A stretch of 64,000 bases of DNA from Bacteroidota bacterium (GCA_023412195.1 JAEYNZ010000047.1:1-64000), one strand, 5' to 3'. Shown: positions 28,001 to 36,878, numbered from the stretch's first letter. Numbers and translations are program-made. Notes: generated from the sequence alone by a model not told the origin.

Positions 28001-28774
28001 TCATTCATTCATCAAAAAGGCTGTTTTATCGCTGTTCGTCATTTCATTCTCTATGAACCATTTCCCATTTACGAGCCTCCATTGTGAAAGGTAAGTTCCG
28101 GTGACAGGAATACTGCCATGCAGAGTTGCATTCCATGTTCCCCTGTCAATTGCAATTGAATCTGTTACTATGAGTGATTCCGAAATATTAGTGGTCAGGC
28201 GGAATCCGGAGTTGTAGAGGAATTGGTAATATCCCCGGATATCATTTCTTCCAATAATCTGACGGTAATCGTCTGGCACAAGGCATGCAGTCTCCAGGTA
28301 CATCAGTCCAATGGAATCAATCTGCCCTGCATTCATCCATTTTATGAAATCTGCATTCACTGTGGCAATTGAAGCTTTAATGTCGTCAGTTCCCTGGGCA
28401 TTTGTGTCAAGTTTCATAAACACGAACAACAGAATGATAGACGCACTGGCTAAAAGAATTGTAATTTTTTTCATTGCATTTGTTTTTAAGTTAAATAAAT
28501 CAAGAACATATTTGTAAAATTGCCTGAGCCAGACTCTCAGCTTGTAAGCCAGCCTGTCGATTTTATATGAAAACCTCCCAAATGAATTGTAAATCTGGTA
28601 ATCGAGGCAACCAAATATTAACTTAACGGTATAGCTCCTTGGGGTTACATCCGCAGTTTCTATCCGCTGTATGGTCCTCAGGCTCAGATTACACTTTTCC
28701 GCAAGCTCCGATTGTGTAAGGCCTTTTGCAAGCCGCAGTTCCGATACCTTTTTACCTAAATCCGGTTGCTTCAT
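28001..28774 (-). CDS. XRE-type HTH - transmembrane - NTF2-like fusion protein
   Basis: 257 residues from the ATG at 28774; an ATG at 28828 in frame would add 18 residues that look unlike the family. Residues 5-55 are an XRE-type helix-turn-helix (LGKKVSELRLAKGLTQSELA, LRTIQRIE). A basic linker (65-98) follows. Residues 104-121 are a membrane segment that begins directly after an internal Met (M101-K-K-I) and ends DTNAQ like a cleavable signal. Residues 130-257 resemble an NTF2/DUF4440 domain. The protein could be a membrane regulator with a periplasmic sensor, or a fusion of a regulator gene with a secreted NTF2 gene; the start at 28474 could still be used. Two exported NTF2-like proteins are coded nearby (33586, 35156). 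Confidence 0.8.
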   Translation of the reverse strand: MKQPDLGKKVSELRLAKGLTQSELAEKCNLSLRTIQRIETADVTPRSYTVKLIFGCLDYQIYNSFGRFSYKIDRLAYKLRVWLRQFYKYVLDLFNLKTNAMKKITILLASASIILLFVFMKLDTNAQGTDDIKASIATVNADFIKWMNAGQIDSIGLMYLETACLVPDDYRQIIGRNDIRGYYQFLYNSGFRLTTNISESLIVTDSIAIDRGTWNATLHGSIPVTGTYLSQWRLVNGKWFIENEMTNSDKTAFLMNE

Positions 28775-28917
28775 CTGTACAGGTTTCAAAATGGGTACAT
28801 CTGCATTTCCACCAACAAGTGACTTCAAACTCTGAATTAAAAAGCGGACTTAAAGATGACTCTCTATGCTCCGAAAGTTTAACCCAGGGCAAGATTACGT
28901 TTAACTTAAAAACCTAT

Positions 28918-28925
28918 CAAATTTA
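28918..28925 (-). promoter_or_regulatory. -7 box upstream of the HTH-NTF2 gene
   Basis: CAAATTTA on the plus strand reads TAAATTTG on the minus strand. It lies about 145 bases before the chosen start, so the leader would be long. Confidence 0.3.
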
Positions 28926-28979
28926 ATGAATGTATTTGATGCGTCATTCATACGACACTTAAAAAGAGCTTGGGGCATG

Positions 28980-29109
28980 GGGCAAAGAACATAGAGCCGG
29001 GAATGCCCTGATCTTTTTTGCAGTGCTCTGAAAAGAGCAGGGGCACATAGCTAAGAAGTCTTCACTGTGTGCACTTTGCACCAGGCTCTATGCTCTATGA
29101 CCTTTGCCC
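28980..29109. repeat. Imperfect long inverted repeat
   Basis: GGGCAAAGAACATAGAGC at 28980-28997 is nearly complementary to the bases at 29085-29109, which contain GCTCTATG and CTTTGCCC. The loop holds further CATAG/AGAGC words. It looks like a dispersed intergenic repeat and touches the end of the propeller gene; no T-run follows, so I do not call it a terminator. Confidence 0.5.
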
Positions 29110-30495
29110 TTACTCAACTACCTTTACACACAGCATCCTGCTCTGGTCACGAATGAGGAGTTTACCATCGGCAAGGGCTATGGGAGCCCAGTTCATGGTT
29201 CCAAAACGTGCACTTATGCCTTCTCCGGCTGGCTGTGCCGTGAGAACTTCAGATGATGCCAGGGGTTTAAACCCACTGGGATCGGGTTCAATCAGGTAAA
29301 GGGTCTTTGCGCCATCGGTAGCCAATATCAGGCCGTCGGCAAGAATCATGCTTCCCTTATTAAAATCCGGATCGCGTTTTGTCTTCCACATCACCTCCCC
29401 TTCCATGTTCATGCATGCAAGGCCGTCGCGTTTGTTATTGGTGCCGTACTGAGCATAGAAATACCCGTTATGGAGAATCGGGGGTTTGGTCTGGTCACCA
29501 AACTCTACAGTTTTGAACAGTTCTTTTGCGATATAGCTACCAACTGCATTTTTTTCAACCTGTATCATTAAAGCTCCGTATTCATATCCTCCAACAACAA
29601 GAATTTTATTTGCACCGGCGTCGACTGCAGGTGCCACAGAAATATGACAATCCCATCCGGAAAATTGCCAAAGTACTTCACCCGACTCAGGGTCTATTCC
29701 CACAATGTTACCCGGAGTTTTTGGCAATTCAGGCCTCCCTACGGGGTTTGTTGAAGAAGTAACCATCACAATATGTTCATCACCATCTATTTTAACTACA
29801 GAAGGACTTACATATGTTTCATTGCCCAGATTTGGAGTTTTCCATACAATATCGCCGGTAAGCTTATTATAGGCAACAACTCCTGCCTCAGGTGCCATAG
29901 ATGAAATCACAAGCAGATTGCCATATATTAACGGGCACTGGGATATTGCCCAGATTGGAAAATTTCCACGGCCACCAAATCCTCCCCGTCCTTCTCGTGA
30001 TTCATCAGCGGGATCATTACCCGGGTCACCCCCAAAATCGGTCCAGACATTTTTATTCCAAACGGGCTTCTGCGTGTTAATATCAATGCAATATAAATCA
30101 CCAAAGGGACCGGATGTATAAACATAACTACCATCAATAGCCGGAACGCTCCTGGAACCCGGAAACATTACTGACCCTGGTGCTGCGTATGCAAAATTCC
30201 ATAGTTCCTTCCCTGTGGAAAGTTCAAAACACCTAAGGTTATCACCTACCTCGTCATCTCTGTCGAGCAGATACACTTTACCATCTTTTACAACCGGGCC
30301 ACCATAGCCAATACCCAAATCCGTTGCCCACAAAACTTCAGGACCAGTTTCAGGCCATGAACGTAAAATTCCTTGCTGAGGGGAAGTACTGTTTCTTTCC
30401 GGCCCAAGGAATTGAGGCCAGTCCTGGGAATGCACATTTACAAAACAGATGGTCAACAGAAAAACCAATGCACTGATCATTTTTGATTTCTTCAT
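29110..30495 (-). CDS. Exported PQQ-type beta-propeller protein
   Basis: 461 residues with a signal peptide (1-23, ending VHSQ) followed by DWPQFLGPERNSTSPQ, the usual opening of PQQ-binding-like propeller proteins. Repeated blades have patterns such as GKVYLLDRDDE, DGSYVYTSGPFGDLYCIDI (in part), TGDIVWKTP and SGEVLWQFSG. Members of this family are often orphan propellers with no proven cofactor; catalytic residues of quinoprotein dehydrogenases are not evident. Last gene of the eight-gene exported operon, 74 bases after the cupin gene. Confidence 0.88.
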   Translation of the reverse strand: MKKSKMISALVFLLTICFVNVHSQDWPQFLGPERNSTSPQQGILRSWPETGPEVLWATDLGIGYGGPVVKDGKVYLLDRDDEVGDNLRCFELSTGKELWNFAYAAPGSVMFPGSRSVPAIDGSYVYTSGPFGDLYCIDINTQKPVWNKNVWTDFGGDPGNDPADESREGRGGFGGRGNFPIWAISQCPLIYGNLLVISSMAPEAGVVAYNKLTGDIVWKTPNLGNETYVSPSVVKIDGDEHIVMVTSSTNPVGRPELPKTPGNIVGIDPESGEVLWQFSGWDCHISVAPAVDAGANKILVVGGYEYGALMIQVEKNAVGSYIAKELFKTVEFGDQTKPPILHNGYFYAQYGTNNKRDGLACMNMEGEVMWKTKRDPDFNKGSMILADGLILATDGAKTLYLIEPDPSGFKPLASSEVLTAQPAGEGISARFGTMNWAPIALADGKLLIRDQSRMLCVKVVE

Positions 30496-30569
30496 TATTT
30501 TTTAGATTTTATTGATTTATATGTATTGTTATATTCCCCTGGATTTTATTTTTTATGCTGCATCCAGAT

Positions 30570-31076
30570 TTATTCATTCTCCATTCCAGTATTGTACTCC
30601 TTCTCAGTAACAGGTCCCAGCCACACCACACTCCCGTCATTTGTATTTAAGCTGACGGCAATGTGCGCAAATAAACTATCAGGGCCTGCTCCATGCCAGT
30701 GAACCACATTCCTGGGAATTTCAACAACCTCCCCCTTACGCACCAAACGGGCAGGCTGTCCTTCTGCCTGGTAAAACCCTTGCCCTAATGTTATAAAAAG
30801 AACCTGGCCTCCGGGATGTGAGTGCCAGTTGGTCCTTGCTCCAGGTTCAAAGGTAACATGACCAAATCCGGCATGCAAAGTACTGTCGCTGGCACCCATC
30901 ATTTCCAGCCATACTGTTCCTGAAAAGTTGTTGCTGGTAACTTTTTCACCTTTTGGAAAGATTGATTCACCTTTCTGATGTGATTCATTTGTTTTTTTCT
31001 CAAAACTACAACCTGCAATCAGTATCGTCAGAAAAATCATAGTATATAAATAACTGTACTTTATCAATTTTTTCAT
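30570..31076 (-). CDS. Cupin-domain lipoprotein
   Basis: 168 residues with a lipoprotein signal (TILIAGC, Cys23). A single cupin domain (about 60-150) has the metal motif GARTNWHSHPGGQVLF, with Gln where many cupins have Glu, and a second motif PRNVVHWHGAGP. It resembles the small cupins annotated as (R)-mandelonitrile lyase, which often occur with carboxymuconolactone-decarboxylase proteins. Here such a gene precedes it by 26 bases. Its substrate is unknown. Confidence 0.88.
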   Translation of the reverse strand: MKKLIKYSYLYTMIFLTILIAGCSFEKKTNESHQKGESIFPKGEKVTSNNFSGTVWLEMMGASDSTLHAGFGHVTFEPGARTNWHSHPGGQVLFITLGQGFYQAEGQPARLVRKGEVVEIPRNVVHWHGAGPDSLFAHIAVSLNTNDGSVVWLGPVTEKEYNTGMENE

Positions 31077-31102
31077 GTTTTATAATTTACTTTAAACTTT
31101 AA

Positions 31103-31834
31103 TTATTGCGTAGTTCTGCTCCTAAGAACTTCATTCAATACGGCCTGAGCATCTTTGGCTTCTTTCTTACCCACTTTCGATTTTATGATATCAACAAATT
31201 GCTGTAATTGGGCTGGTGAATATCCAACATTCAGGCAAATGTTTAAATGAGAACGTAGCATGGGGTCTACGCCGCCAATGCTGCTAAGTACAGAAATAGT
31301 GACAAGTTGTCTTTCAGCAAAGGTTAAAATATCCCTTTCAAATATGGAAGCAAAAAGATGTTCCTTCAGGAAGACTTCAATTACTGGTGCAAAAGCTGCA
31401 TACCCAGTAAGAGGTCCATCCTGAGGCAGTCCTGTCAGTTTCTCCAGATTAGCTTTCCCTCTTTCATACTTAGAGAGTCCATCATTAACAGGTGATGCAT
31501 CAGGACCCCATTCATCAGTGATTCCTTTGGCTTTCCTTTCATCAAGCACCTCCATGAAGGTTTGCAACCCCCTGATGCTGCGCGGAAATCCACAGTAAGC
31601 ATAGAGGTGTACGAAAACTTCTTTGATTTGATTTACTGTCAGTCCTTCATCCAGTCCGGCATTAAGTTCAGCCTTTAATTTTGATAAATCGCCTTTTGCA
31701 GTTGAGGATGCAATACCCACAATCTGATACTGTTGCTGATTTAATGTACGATCATCAACCTGACTTTCCGCATATGAAAAACTACCAAATGCAAGTAACA
31801 ATACAAAGAGAATAAGTTTACCTGATTTTATCAT
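31103..31834 (-). CDS. Exported carboxymuconolactone decarboxylase-family protein
   Basis: 243 residues: signal peptide (1-24, ending SYAE) and two CMD/AhpD-like helical repeats, one around residues 45-110 (EVFVHLYAYCGFPRSIRGLQ) and one around 165-235 (LTFAERQLVTISVLSSIGG, HLNICLNVGYSPAQL). Each repeat has a single Cys and lacks the CxxC of AhpD, so a disulfide-peroxidase role is doubtful. The family is normally cytoplasmic; export is unusual. It pairs with the cupin gene downstream, a combination also known as fused proteins in other bacteria. Confidence 0.87.
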   Translation of the reverse strand: MIKSGKLILFVLLLAFGSFSYAESQVDDRTLNQQQYQIVGIASSTAKGDLSKLKAELNAGLDEGLTVNQIKEVFVHLYAYCGFPRSIRGLQTFMEVLDERKAKGITDEWGPDASPVNDGLSKYERGKANLEKLTGLPQDGPLTGYAAFAPVIEVFLKEHLFASIFERDILTFAERQLVTISVLSSIGGVDPMLRSHLNICLNVGYSPAQLQQFVDIIKSKVGKKEAKDAQAVLNEVLRSRTTQ

Positions 31835-31917
31835 CTTCTAAATATATTAAAGAATTCTACTTTTTAACTATCCACTGCAGTTAGAAAAGTAATTATTTCG
31901 TTTATTCCTTCATCCGA

Positions 31918-33564
31918 TCATATGCCGCCCCTTGACTGAATACGATCCCTGAATATGAAGGCTTTTTCAATAACATTAAATCTGGCTTTCCTCGGATCGG
32001 GTTTACCAACCGGGGTACCATTTAATTCAATTTCCATTATCTTTTCTTGTTGAGAATTATATTGAGGCCAAACCGGCAGACCAGGGCCGTTAGGATTACC
32101 TGTTTTGGCAAAATTTGCCCAATAGGAGTTCATGACCTGTGCTAACTTTTTATCTTCCGGTGAGGGCTCAGATACACCCCTGCGGGAACTCAAGGTATTG
32201 AACACATATGAAACTTCAGATCCATGACCGGCTCCATACCGTGCCCGCTCCCGCATCGGGGCAGGAACATATCCATAATGATACATGTATACCGGCTCAC
32301 CTTTCTTTTCAAATGCTCTGGCTGTCATTCTCCCAGGCTCTCCCCATACCCAGTCGGTGTTAAACTTTGTAATGACTTCAGCAAATTCTTTGCTGCCATC
32401 AGGATCATAGGCAGCTTTTGCCTCATCTTCCAGTTCGCCAAACATGGAAAACAGTTCTTCCTTTGTGCTGCTGGAATTCACAAAAGGTCCACCAATTTCT
32501 GCACTTGTATTACCAATGATAAGAGGAATACGTGCCTGCCTGCCCGACTTATAAGCACTCTCAGCAGTTTCCGTTACCAGTTTTCCATCCAAAATGGGGC
32601 CTGAATAGGTACGAGGACCATCTTGTCCATCCGTTTCCTGTCCACCATCAACAATTTCCTCTACACTCATGGCGCGCAATTTAGCCAATGCAGCAGCATC
32701 TGTTCCAACTATCCCATGCTTACGGGCAAAGTTAATCCCAATGGTTTCAGCTGAAACAGTGTACAGAGGATCAGCTTTATCCTTATTAAGAGGCCTGCCT
32801 GTCAGCACACCATCACGACCCCCACCCGACTCACTTATTGCTTTATGAAAAAGGCCCTTAGCGGCAGGAATCGTCATTAGTGAATGTACCGATACGCCAC
32901 CTGCAGAGAATCCAAAAATTGTAACATTATCCGGATCTCCTCCGAATGCAGAAATATTCTCCTGCACCCATTGAAGTGCGGCAATCTGGTCCATGAATGC
33001 ATAACTGCCCTTTGGCTCTTGGGGATGTTCTTCACTCAAGGCAGGAAATGCAAAATGTCCAAGCCGTCCCAAACGGTAGTTGAAAGTCATTAAAATGACT
33101 CCTTGCCTGGCAAATGCTTCACCTGAAGTACCAGGGCCAGATCCACTGCCTCCTACAAAGGCCCCTCCATGTATCCAGACCATCACGGGTAGTTTATCCC
33201 CCGGTTTAAACCCGGCAGGCACCCACAGATTAAGATACAGACAATCTTCAGATGAACCCTCTGCAATTGTTCCCGGAGCAGCACCCCAGCCTGCCTGGGC
33301 ACAATTTGAACCATATTCATTTGCATCGCGCACACCTTCCCATGGCGTAACCGGTTGTGGCGGACGCCAGCGAAATTCTCCTACAGGCGGAGCTGCATAA
33401 GGAATTCCTTTAAAACCGGCTACATCCCCATCAGTTAAACCTCGCACCTTTCCTGCCGTAATTTGAACTGTTGGCCCATCGTTGGTTACCCCATTGCTTA
33501 CCGTTTGACTGGCAAATAAACTGAAGCCTATAAATATGGCTAATACGACAAATAAATTTTTCAT
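31918..33564 (-). CDS. Exported type B carboxylesterase
   Basis: 548 residues with a signal peptide (1-20). Type B carboxylesterase signatures are clear: GFKGIPYAAPPVGEFRW, the SEDCLYLNLWVP motif (about 105-116), oxyanion WIHGGAF and the nucleophile elbow GFSAGG with Ser220. His in GAGHGSEVSYVF (about 442) is the probable triad base. It hydrolyses carboxylic esters; the natural substrate is unknown. It is placed between two genes for NTF2-like/CMD proteins in the AraC-linked operon. Confidence 0.93.
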   Translation of the reverse strand: MKNLFVVLAIFIGFSLFASQTVSNGVTNDGPTVQITAGKVRGLTDGDVAGFKGIPYAAPPVGEFRWRPPQPVTPWEGVRDANEYGSNCAQAGWGAAPGTIAEGSSEDCLYLNLWVPAGFKPGDKLPVMVWIHGGAFVGGSGSGPGTSGEAFARQGVILMTFNYRLGRLGHFAFPALSEEHPQEPKGSYAFMDQIAALQWVQENISAFGGDPDNVTIFGFSAGGVSVHSLMTIPAAKGLFHKAISESGGGRDGVLTGRPLNKDKADPLYTVSAETIGINFARKHGIVGTDAAALAKLRAMSVEEIVDGGQETDGQDGPRTYSGPILDGKLVTETAESAYKSGRQARIPLIIGNTSAEIGGPFVNSSSTKEELFSMFGELEDEAKAAYDPDGSKEFAEVITKFNTDWVWGEPGRMTARAFEKKGEPVYMYHYGYVPAPMRERARYGAGHGSEVSYVFNTLSSRRGVSEPSPEDKKLAQVMNSYWANFAKTGNPNGPGLPVWPQYNSQQEKIMEIELNGTPVGKPDPRKARFNVIEKAFIFRDRIQSRGGI

Positions 33565-33585
33565 TTTAATGAAATAATATTGATA

Positions 33586-34032
33586 TTAGTTATCGTTCCT
33601 CGTCATTAATCTTGTAAAGGAAAGTGATCCTAATTTCCATTTGCCATCTTGTTTTACATACACTTCTGTCACTTCAAAAGGATTTATGACTTCATTCCCA
33701 CCAACTTCAGCAGTCAATGTAATTCTGTTTAAAAGAATGGCTGTATTGTCAATGATATTCACTGAAGCTTCATGCACATCAGCTTTCCTATACCAAATAC
33801 CTCCACTTTTAATAATGTTGAGTTCCCGCTCTTTTCCCCACGAACCTCCCATGTGCACAAATACCGATTTATCATGAAACAGATCTTCCAGGGCGTCTGC
33901 ATTTTTATCAGCCATCCATTGCCATTTTTCTTTTGAAAGTTTAATGACTTCCTGGTCATCAGCAGAATTTTGTGCAACAGAATATTGTAAACTGAAAATG
34001 ATTACAAATAGAGTAAGAATCATGGTTTTCAT
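33586..34032 (-). CDS. Exported NTF2-like (DUF4440/SnoaL) protein
   Basis: 148 residues with a signal peptide (1-20, ending SVAQ). A cone-shaped NTF2 fold is suggested by the pattern SKEKWQWMADKNADALEDLF, HMGGSWGKERELNII, VHEASVNIID and the closing strand DGKWKLGSLSFTRL. It is similar to the protein coded at 35156-35608, so the operon has a duplicated family. Some members act as small isomerases or dehydratases; others bind ligands. It lies 6 bases after the alpha/beta hydrolase gene. Confidence 0.87.
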   Translation of the reverse strand: MKTMILTLFVIIFSLQYSVAQNSADDQEVIKLSKEKWQWMADKNADALEDLFHDKSVFVHMGGSWGKERELNIIKSGGIWYRKADVHEASVNIIDNTAILLNRITLTAEVGGNEVINPFEVTEVYVKQDGKWKLGSLSFTRLMTRNDN

Positions 34033-34038
34033 ATTCTT

Positions 34039-35097
34039 TTATTTTATTAAATATTTACCGAAGAATTCATTCAGTTTACTCATTGCCTGCTCAACATATT
34101 CGGGCACATAATAAGTTTGAATATGTGTAGCACCCGGGATCAGAAACATTTCTTTTTCCATTGTGCCTGTAGCCAGGTTAAATGCGCTTTCAGTCATATA
34201 AAAGGTGTCGGCTTTGCTTCCTGCCATCATCAGCAGGGGTTGATTGATTAAGTCCATGTTGGTTGCTGCGTCAAATGCCATCAGGTCGAGCAGGCTGCTC
34301 ATGGTGTACCTGAACGTGGAATTGGGGTGTGCATGGGTTCTGTGGTAATAATAATGACCCTCCCGGTACAAATCAAAGGGCATCTTGTCTGCTTCCTCAT
34401 CTGTTGCTATTGTATTGGCAGCATAACGCACCTCTCCCCCTGCTGACTCAAGTGCACGGGCTTCAGAAGCCTGTTTTAACCTTTCCTGGATGGTTGCCAG
34501 ACCCGAGTTCATAAATCCGTTACGTCTTACCAACCCGGAATTAAACATGCTCAAGGTAGCCACCGCTTTAAAACGCTTATCGGTTTGGGCTGCTTTCAAT
34601 GAATAACCACCTCCCCCGCAGATTCCCAATAAACCCACACTTTCAGCATTTACTCCTTCAAATTGTGTAATAAAATCAGCCATACCCCGGATGTCTTCAA
34701 TACGCGTTGCAGGTTTATCTACATTACGAGGCTCTCCCCCGCTGGCACCCTGGTAAGAAGCATCGGCTGCAATGGCAATATATCCCGATTCCGCCAGACG
34801 CTGTGCATACAATCCGGCTACCTGTTCTTTTACGCCTCCATTGGGATGAGCAACAACCACTGCCGGATAATTCCCCGAAGGATCATAGCCCGCAGGTGTA
34901 TATATGTTAGCTGCGATATCTAAACCATGCAGTTTATAGGTTACAGGGTGAATATTCACCGCACCCGACAAATTTTCTGTAATCGCATCATGATAAACCA
35001 ACCCAAATGGATTGTTGGTATTGTTTTGAGATGACAGCATCATGCTTGTTGTTAAAAACATAGCTATCGATGTAATTTTTAATATCCTAATATGCAT
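34039..35097 (-). CDS. Exported alpha/beta hydrolase, Cys nucleophile (dienelactone hydrolase-like)
   Basis: 352 residues with an N-terminal signal-like segment (1-23, ending LSSQ). Alpha/beta hydrolase fold with VVAHPNGGVKEQVAGLYAQ near the oxyanion hole and the elbow GICGGGG: the nucleophile is Cys160 rather than Ser, as in dienelactone hydrolases. A C-terminal His lies in IPGATHIQTYY. The substrate is unknown. The gene is followed after 6 bases by an NTF2-like gene, repeating the hydrolase + NTF2 order seen at the start of the operon. Confidence 0.87.
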   Translation of the reverse strand: MHIRILKITSIAMFLTTSMMLSSQNNTNNPFGLVYHDAITENLSGAVNIHPVTYKLHGLDIAANIYTPAGYDPSGNYPAVVVAHPNGGVKEQVAGLYAQRLAESGYIAIAADASYQGASGGEPRNVDKPATRIEDIRGMADFITQFEGVNAESVGLLGICGGGGYSLKAAQTDKRFKAVATLSMFNSGLVRRNGFMNSGLATIQERLKQASEARALESAGGEVRYAANTIATDEEADKMPFDLYREGHYYYHRTHAHPNSTFRYTMSSLLDLMAFDAATNMDLINQPLLMMAGSKADTFYMTESAFNLATGTMEKEMFLIPGATHIQTYYVPEYVEQAMSKLNEFFGKYLIK

Positions 35098-35155
35098 TGT
35101 ACAATCCTTCCTGCATTTTATTAATCAAAACCAACTGGTGCCATTTCAATTCAAA

Positions 35156-35608
35156 TTACTTTTGGATTTTATGAGTTTCCCTGACACTGCTGAATGTGAG
35201 ATCCAGTAATTTCCAGTCCCCATTTTGTTTTTGATAAACTTCAGTCACCGTAAATTCGTTTACAGCTTCATTTTCCCTGACTAAAGCTTCAAGAGTGATC
35301 CTGTTCCAGGCAATAGCAGTATTCCCAAAGATTTCAATAATGATATCATGTACTTCAGCATTCTTGTACCATATTCTTCCTGATTGAATGATATCGAGTT
35401 CCTCTTTCTTATTCCAGGTACCGCTCATGTGAACAAATTTTGACCTTTCATGAAATAAGGGCTCAAGTTTATTCACATCCTTATCTGCCATCCATTGCCA
35501 TTTTGCTTTAGAAATTTCCATTATCTCCTGCTCCATAGCAGCATTTTGTGCTGTGCCCACCTGGGCAAGTATCATTGTGAAAATAAATCCTATAATCTTC
35601 TTCTTCAT
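35156..35608 (-). CDS. Exported NTF2-like protein, second copy
   Basis: 150 residues with a signal peptide (1-20, ending GTAQ). Paralogue of the protein at 33586-34032: same ISKAKWQWMADKDVNKLEPLF block, HMSGTWNKKEELDIIQSG and C-terminal NGDWKLLDLTFS. It lies between the two alpha/beta hydrolase genes. Function unknown; NTF2-like enzymes of this size may act on small ring compounds. Confidence 0.87.
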   Translation of the reverse strand: MKKKIIGFIFTMILAQVGTAQNAAMEQEIMEISKAKWQWMADKDVNKLEPLFHERSKFVHMSGTWNKKEELDIIQSGRIWYKNAEVHDIIIEIFGNTAIAWNRITLEALVRENEAVNEFTVTEVYQKQNGDWKLLDLTFSSVRETHKIQK

Positions 35609-35647
35609 TTGAATATTTTTTTTGTTGCCTGAAATGTTCGAATTGTT

Positions 35648-36754
35648 TTAATCCAATCCCTTTTCCTTGAGCCACTCCCACATCAGATTGGCAATTTCTA
35701 TGTTGTTCAGATCAGAAAACGGGAAATGTGTATTACCCCTGATCCCAATCTCCGGCAAATGAACTACTGTCACATCACCGCCCCGGTGATTGACAGCATC
35801 CCTCCAGAGCCTTGCCATCTCCAGCCGCACACGCCAGCCATCCTGACCGGGATTATCCATAGGATCACCTGGAATATTATCACCATAATAAATGATAATG
35901 GGAATTTTAGTCAGCTGCTCAAACTCTGCCAATGGTACACCAAATGCTTCAAGTGTACCACCCGAACTGGGCATTGGTGAAGGTACTTCTCCTTCCGGAA
36001 ATAAAAATCCGCTCCCGGGTTCATAGGAGACGATGGCTTTTACATTCTGATTTTTAATGGCTGTCAGCCAGCCCATCCCGCCTGAATGTGAATGTGTAAC
36101 CAAAACTCCAGGGCCTATCTTATCAAAAAGCGCAGAAACGGCTTCTGCATTTACATTAACGTCAATAGGCCCGATGTTTGGAGTCATCGAGCGAAAATAC
36201 TGGTTCAGGGTTTCCTGATCGCGGGCAAACTGCACCCCATCAAAATAATTGGGCCAGATTCCCAACCGGAATGTACCAAACCACTCCTGTTCATCAGGGG
36301 TAGGATCAATACTGGCTGCAACAGTGCTGCGCCCGGCATTTCCCCTGCGCGGCTGGTCTATCACATAAACAGGAAAACGCCTGCGCAAAAAGATATTCTG
36401 AAAACCTTCCCTGCCATCAGGAGTGGTTTCCCAGGTCTTTGAAAACTGCCCGAACCCATGCCACATTACAAGTGGATAACTCCTGGCATTCTTTGGCACC
36501 TGGTAAAAAACATAGGCATGATCGCCATGAAGTGTCTGCCCTTCAGAGGTTGGATTGTATGGATTGAAATTTCCCGGATTGCTGACCACTGTTCCGCCGG
36601 CAGCAAAACTTCCCTGTTCCTGAATATGTAACAAATTGGAGAGAGAACATGACAACATACCTGCAGTTACAAACATCAACAGTAATAACCTGAATGGCCT
36701 TCCATCACAGCCACTGAAATACTTGAATATTATTTTTCTCATTTTAGCCAACAT
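35648..36754 (-). CDS. Alpha/beta hydrolase lipoprotein
   Basis: 368 residues. A long N-region is followed by a hydrophobic segment and a lipobox (MLSC, Cys36). The alpha/beta hydrolase fold shows VMWHGFGQFSKTWE (oxyanion area, about 97-110) and the elbow VTHSHSGGMGW with Ser224; acid and His lie in the C-terminal part (His in RGNTHFPFSDL). Similar proteins are annotated as esterases or hydrolases of unknown substrate. It is the first gene of the minus-strand operon; an alternative ATG at 36742 gives a shorter N-region and suits the promoter box at 36766-36773 better. Confidence 0.87.
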   Translation of the reverse strand: MLAKMRKIIFKYFSGCDGRPFRLLLLMFVTAGMLSCSLSNLLHIQEQGSFAAGGTVVSNPGNFNPYNPTSEGQTLHGDHAYVFYQVPKNARSYPLVMWHGFGQFSKTWETTPDGREGFQNIFLRRRFPVYVIDQPRRGNAGRSTVAASIDPTPDEQEWFGTFRLGIWPNYFDGVQFARDQETLNQYFRSMTPNIGPIDVNVNAEAVSALFDKIGPGVLVTHSHSGGMGWLTAIKNQNVKAIVSYEPGSGFLFPEGEVPSPMPSSGGTLEAFGVPLAEFEQLTKIPIIIYYGDNIPGDPMDNPGQDGWRVRLEMARLWRDAVNHRGGDVTVVHLPEIGIRGNTHFPFSDLNNIEIANLMWEWLKEKGLD

Positions 36755-36765
36755 CTTTATTTATT

Positions 36766-36773
36766 CAAATTTA
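36766..36773 (-). promoter_or_regulatory. -7 box of the exported-hydrolase operon
   Basis: CAAATTTA reads TAAATTTG on the minus strand. A start of transcription near 36760 would leave about 18 bases before the alternative ATG at 36742. It faces the plus-strand box at 36871. Confidence 0.5.
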
Positions 36774-36870
36774 CTATTCTACAATTTAGTCATTAGTATA
36801 CAGATTACGGTACTTTCTACCATAATTACTGATCGGTGCACAAGTGTGATGACGGGTATTCAGGAATGAC

Positions 36871-36878
36871 TAAATTTG
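36871..36878 (+). promoter_or_regulatory. -7 box of the AraC-type regulator gene
   Basis: TAAATTTG, 9 bases before the ATG at 36888. The transcript would be nearly leaderless for that ATG, or have a short leader for the in-frame ATG at 36900. Confidence 0.45.
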
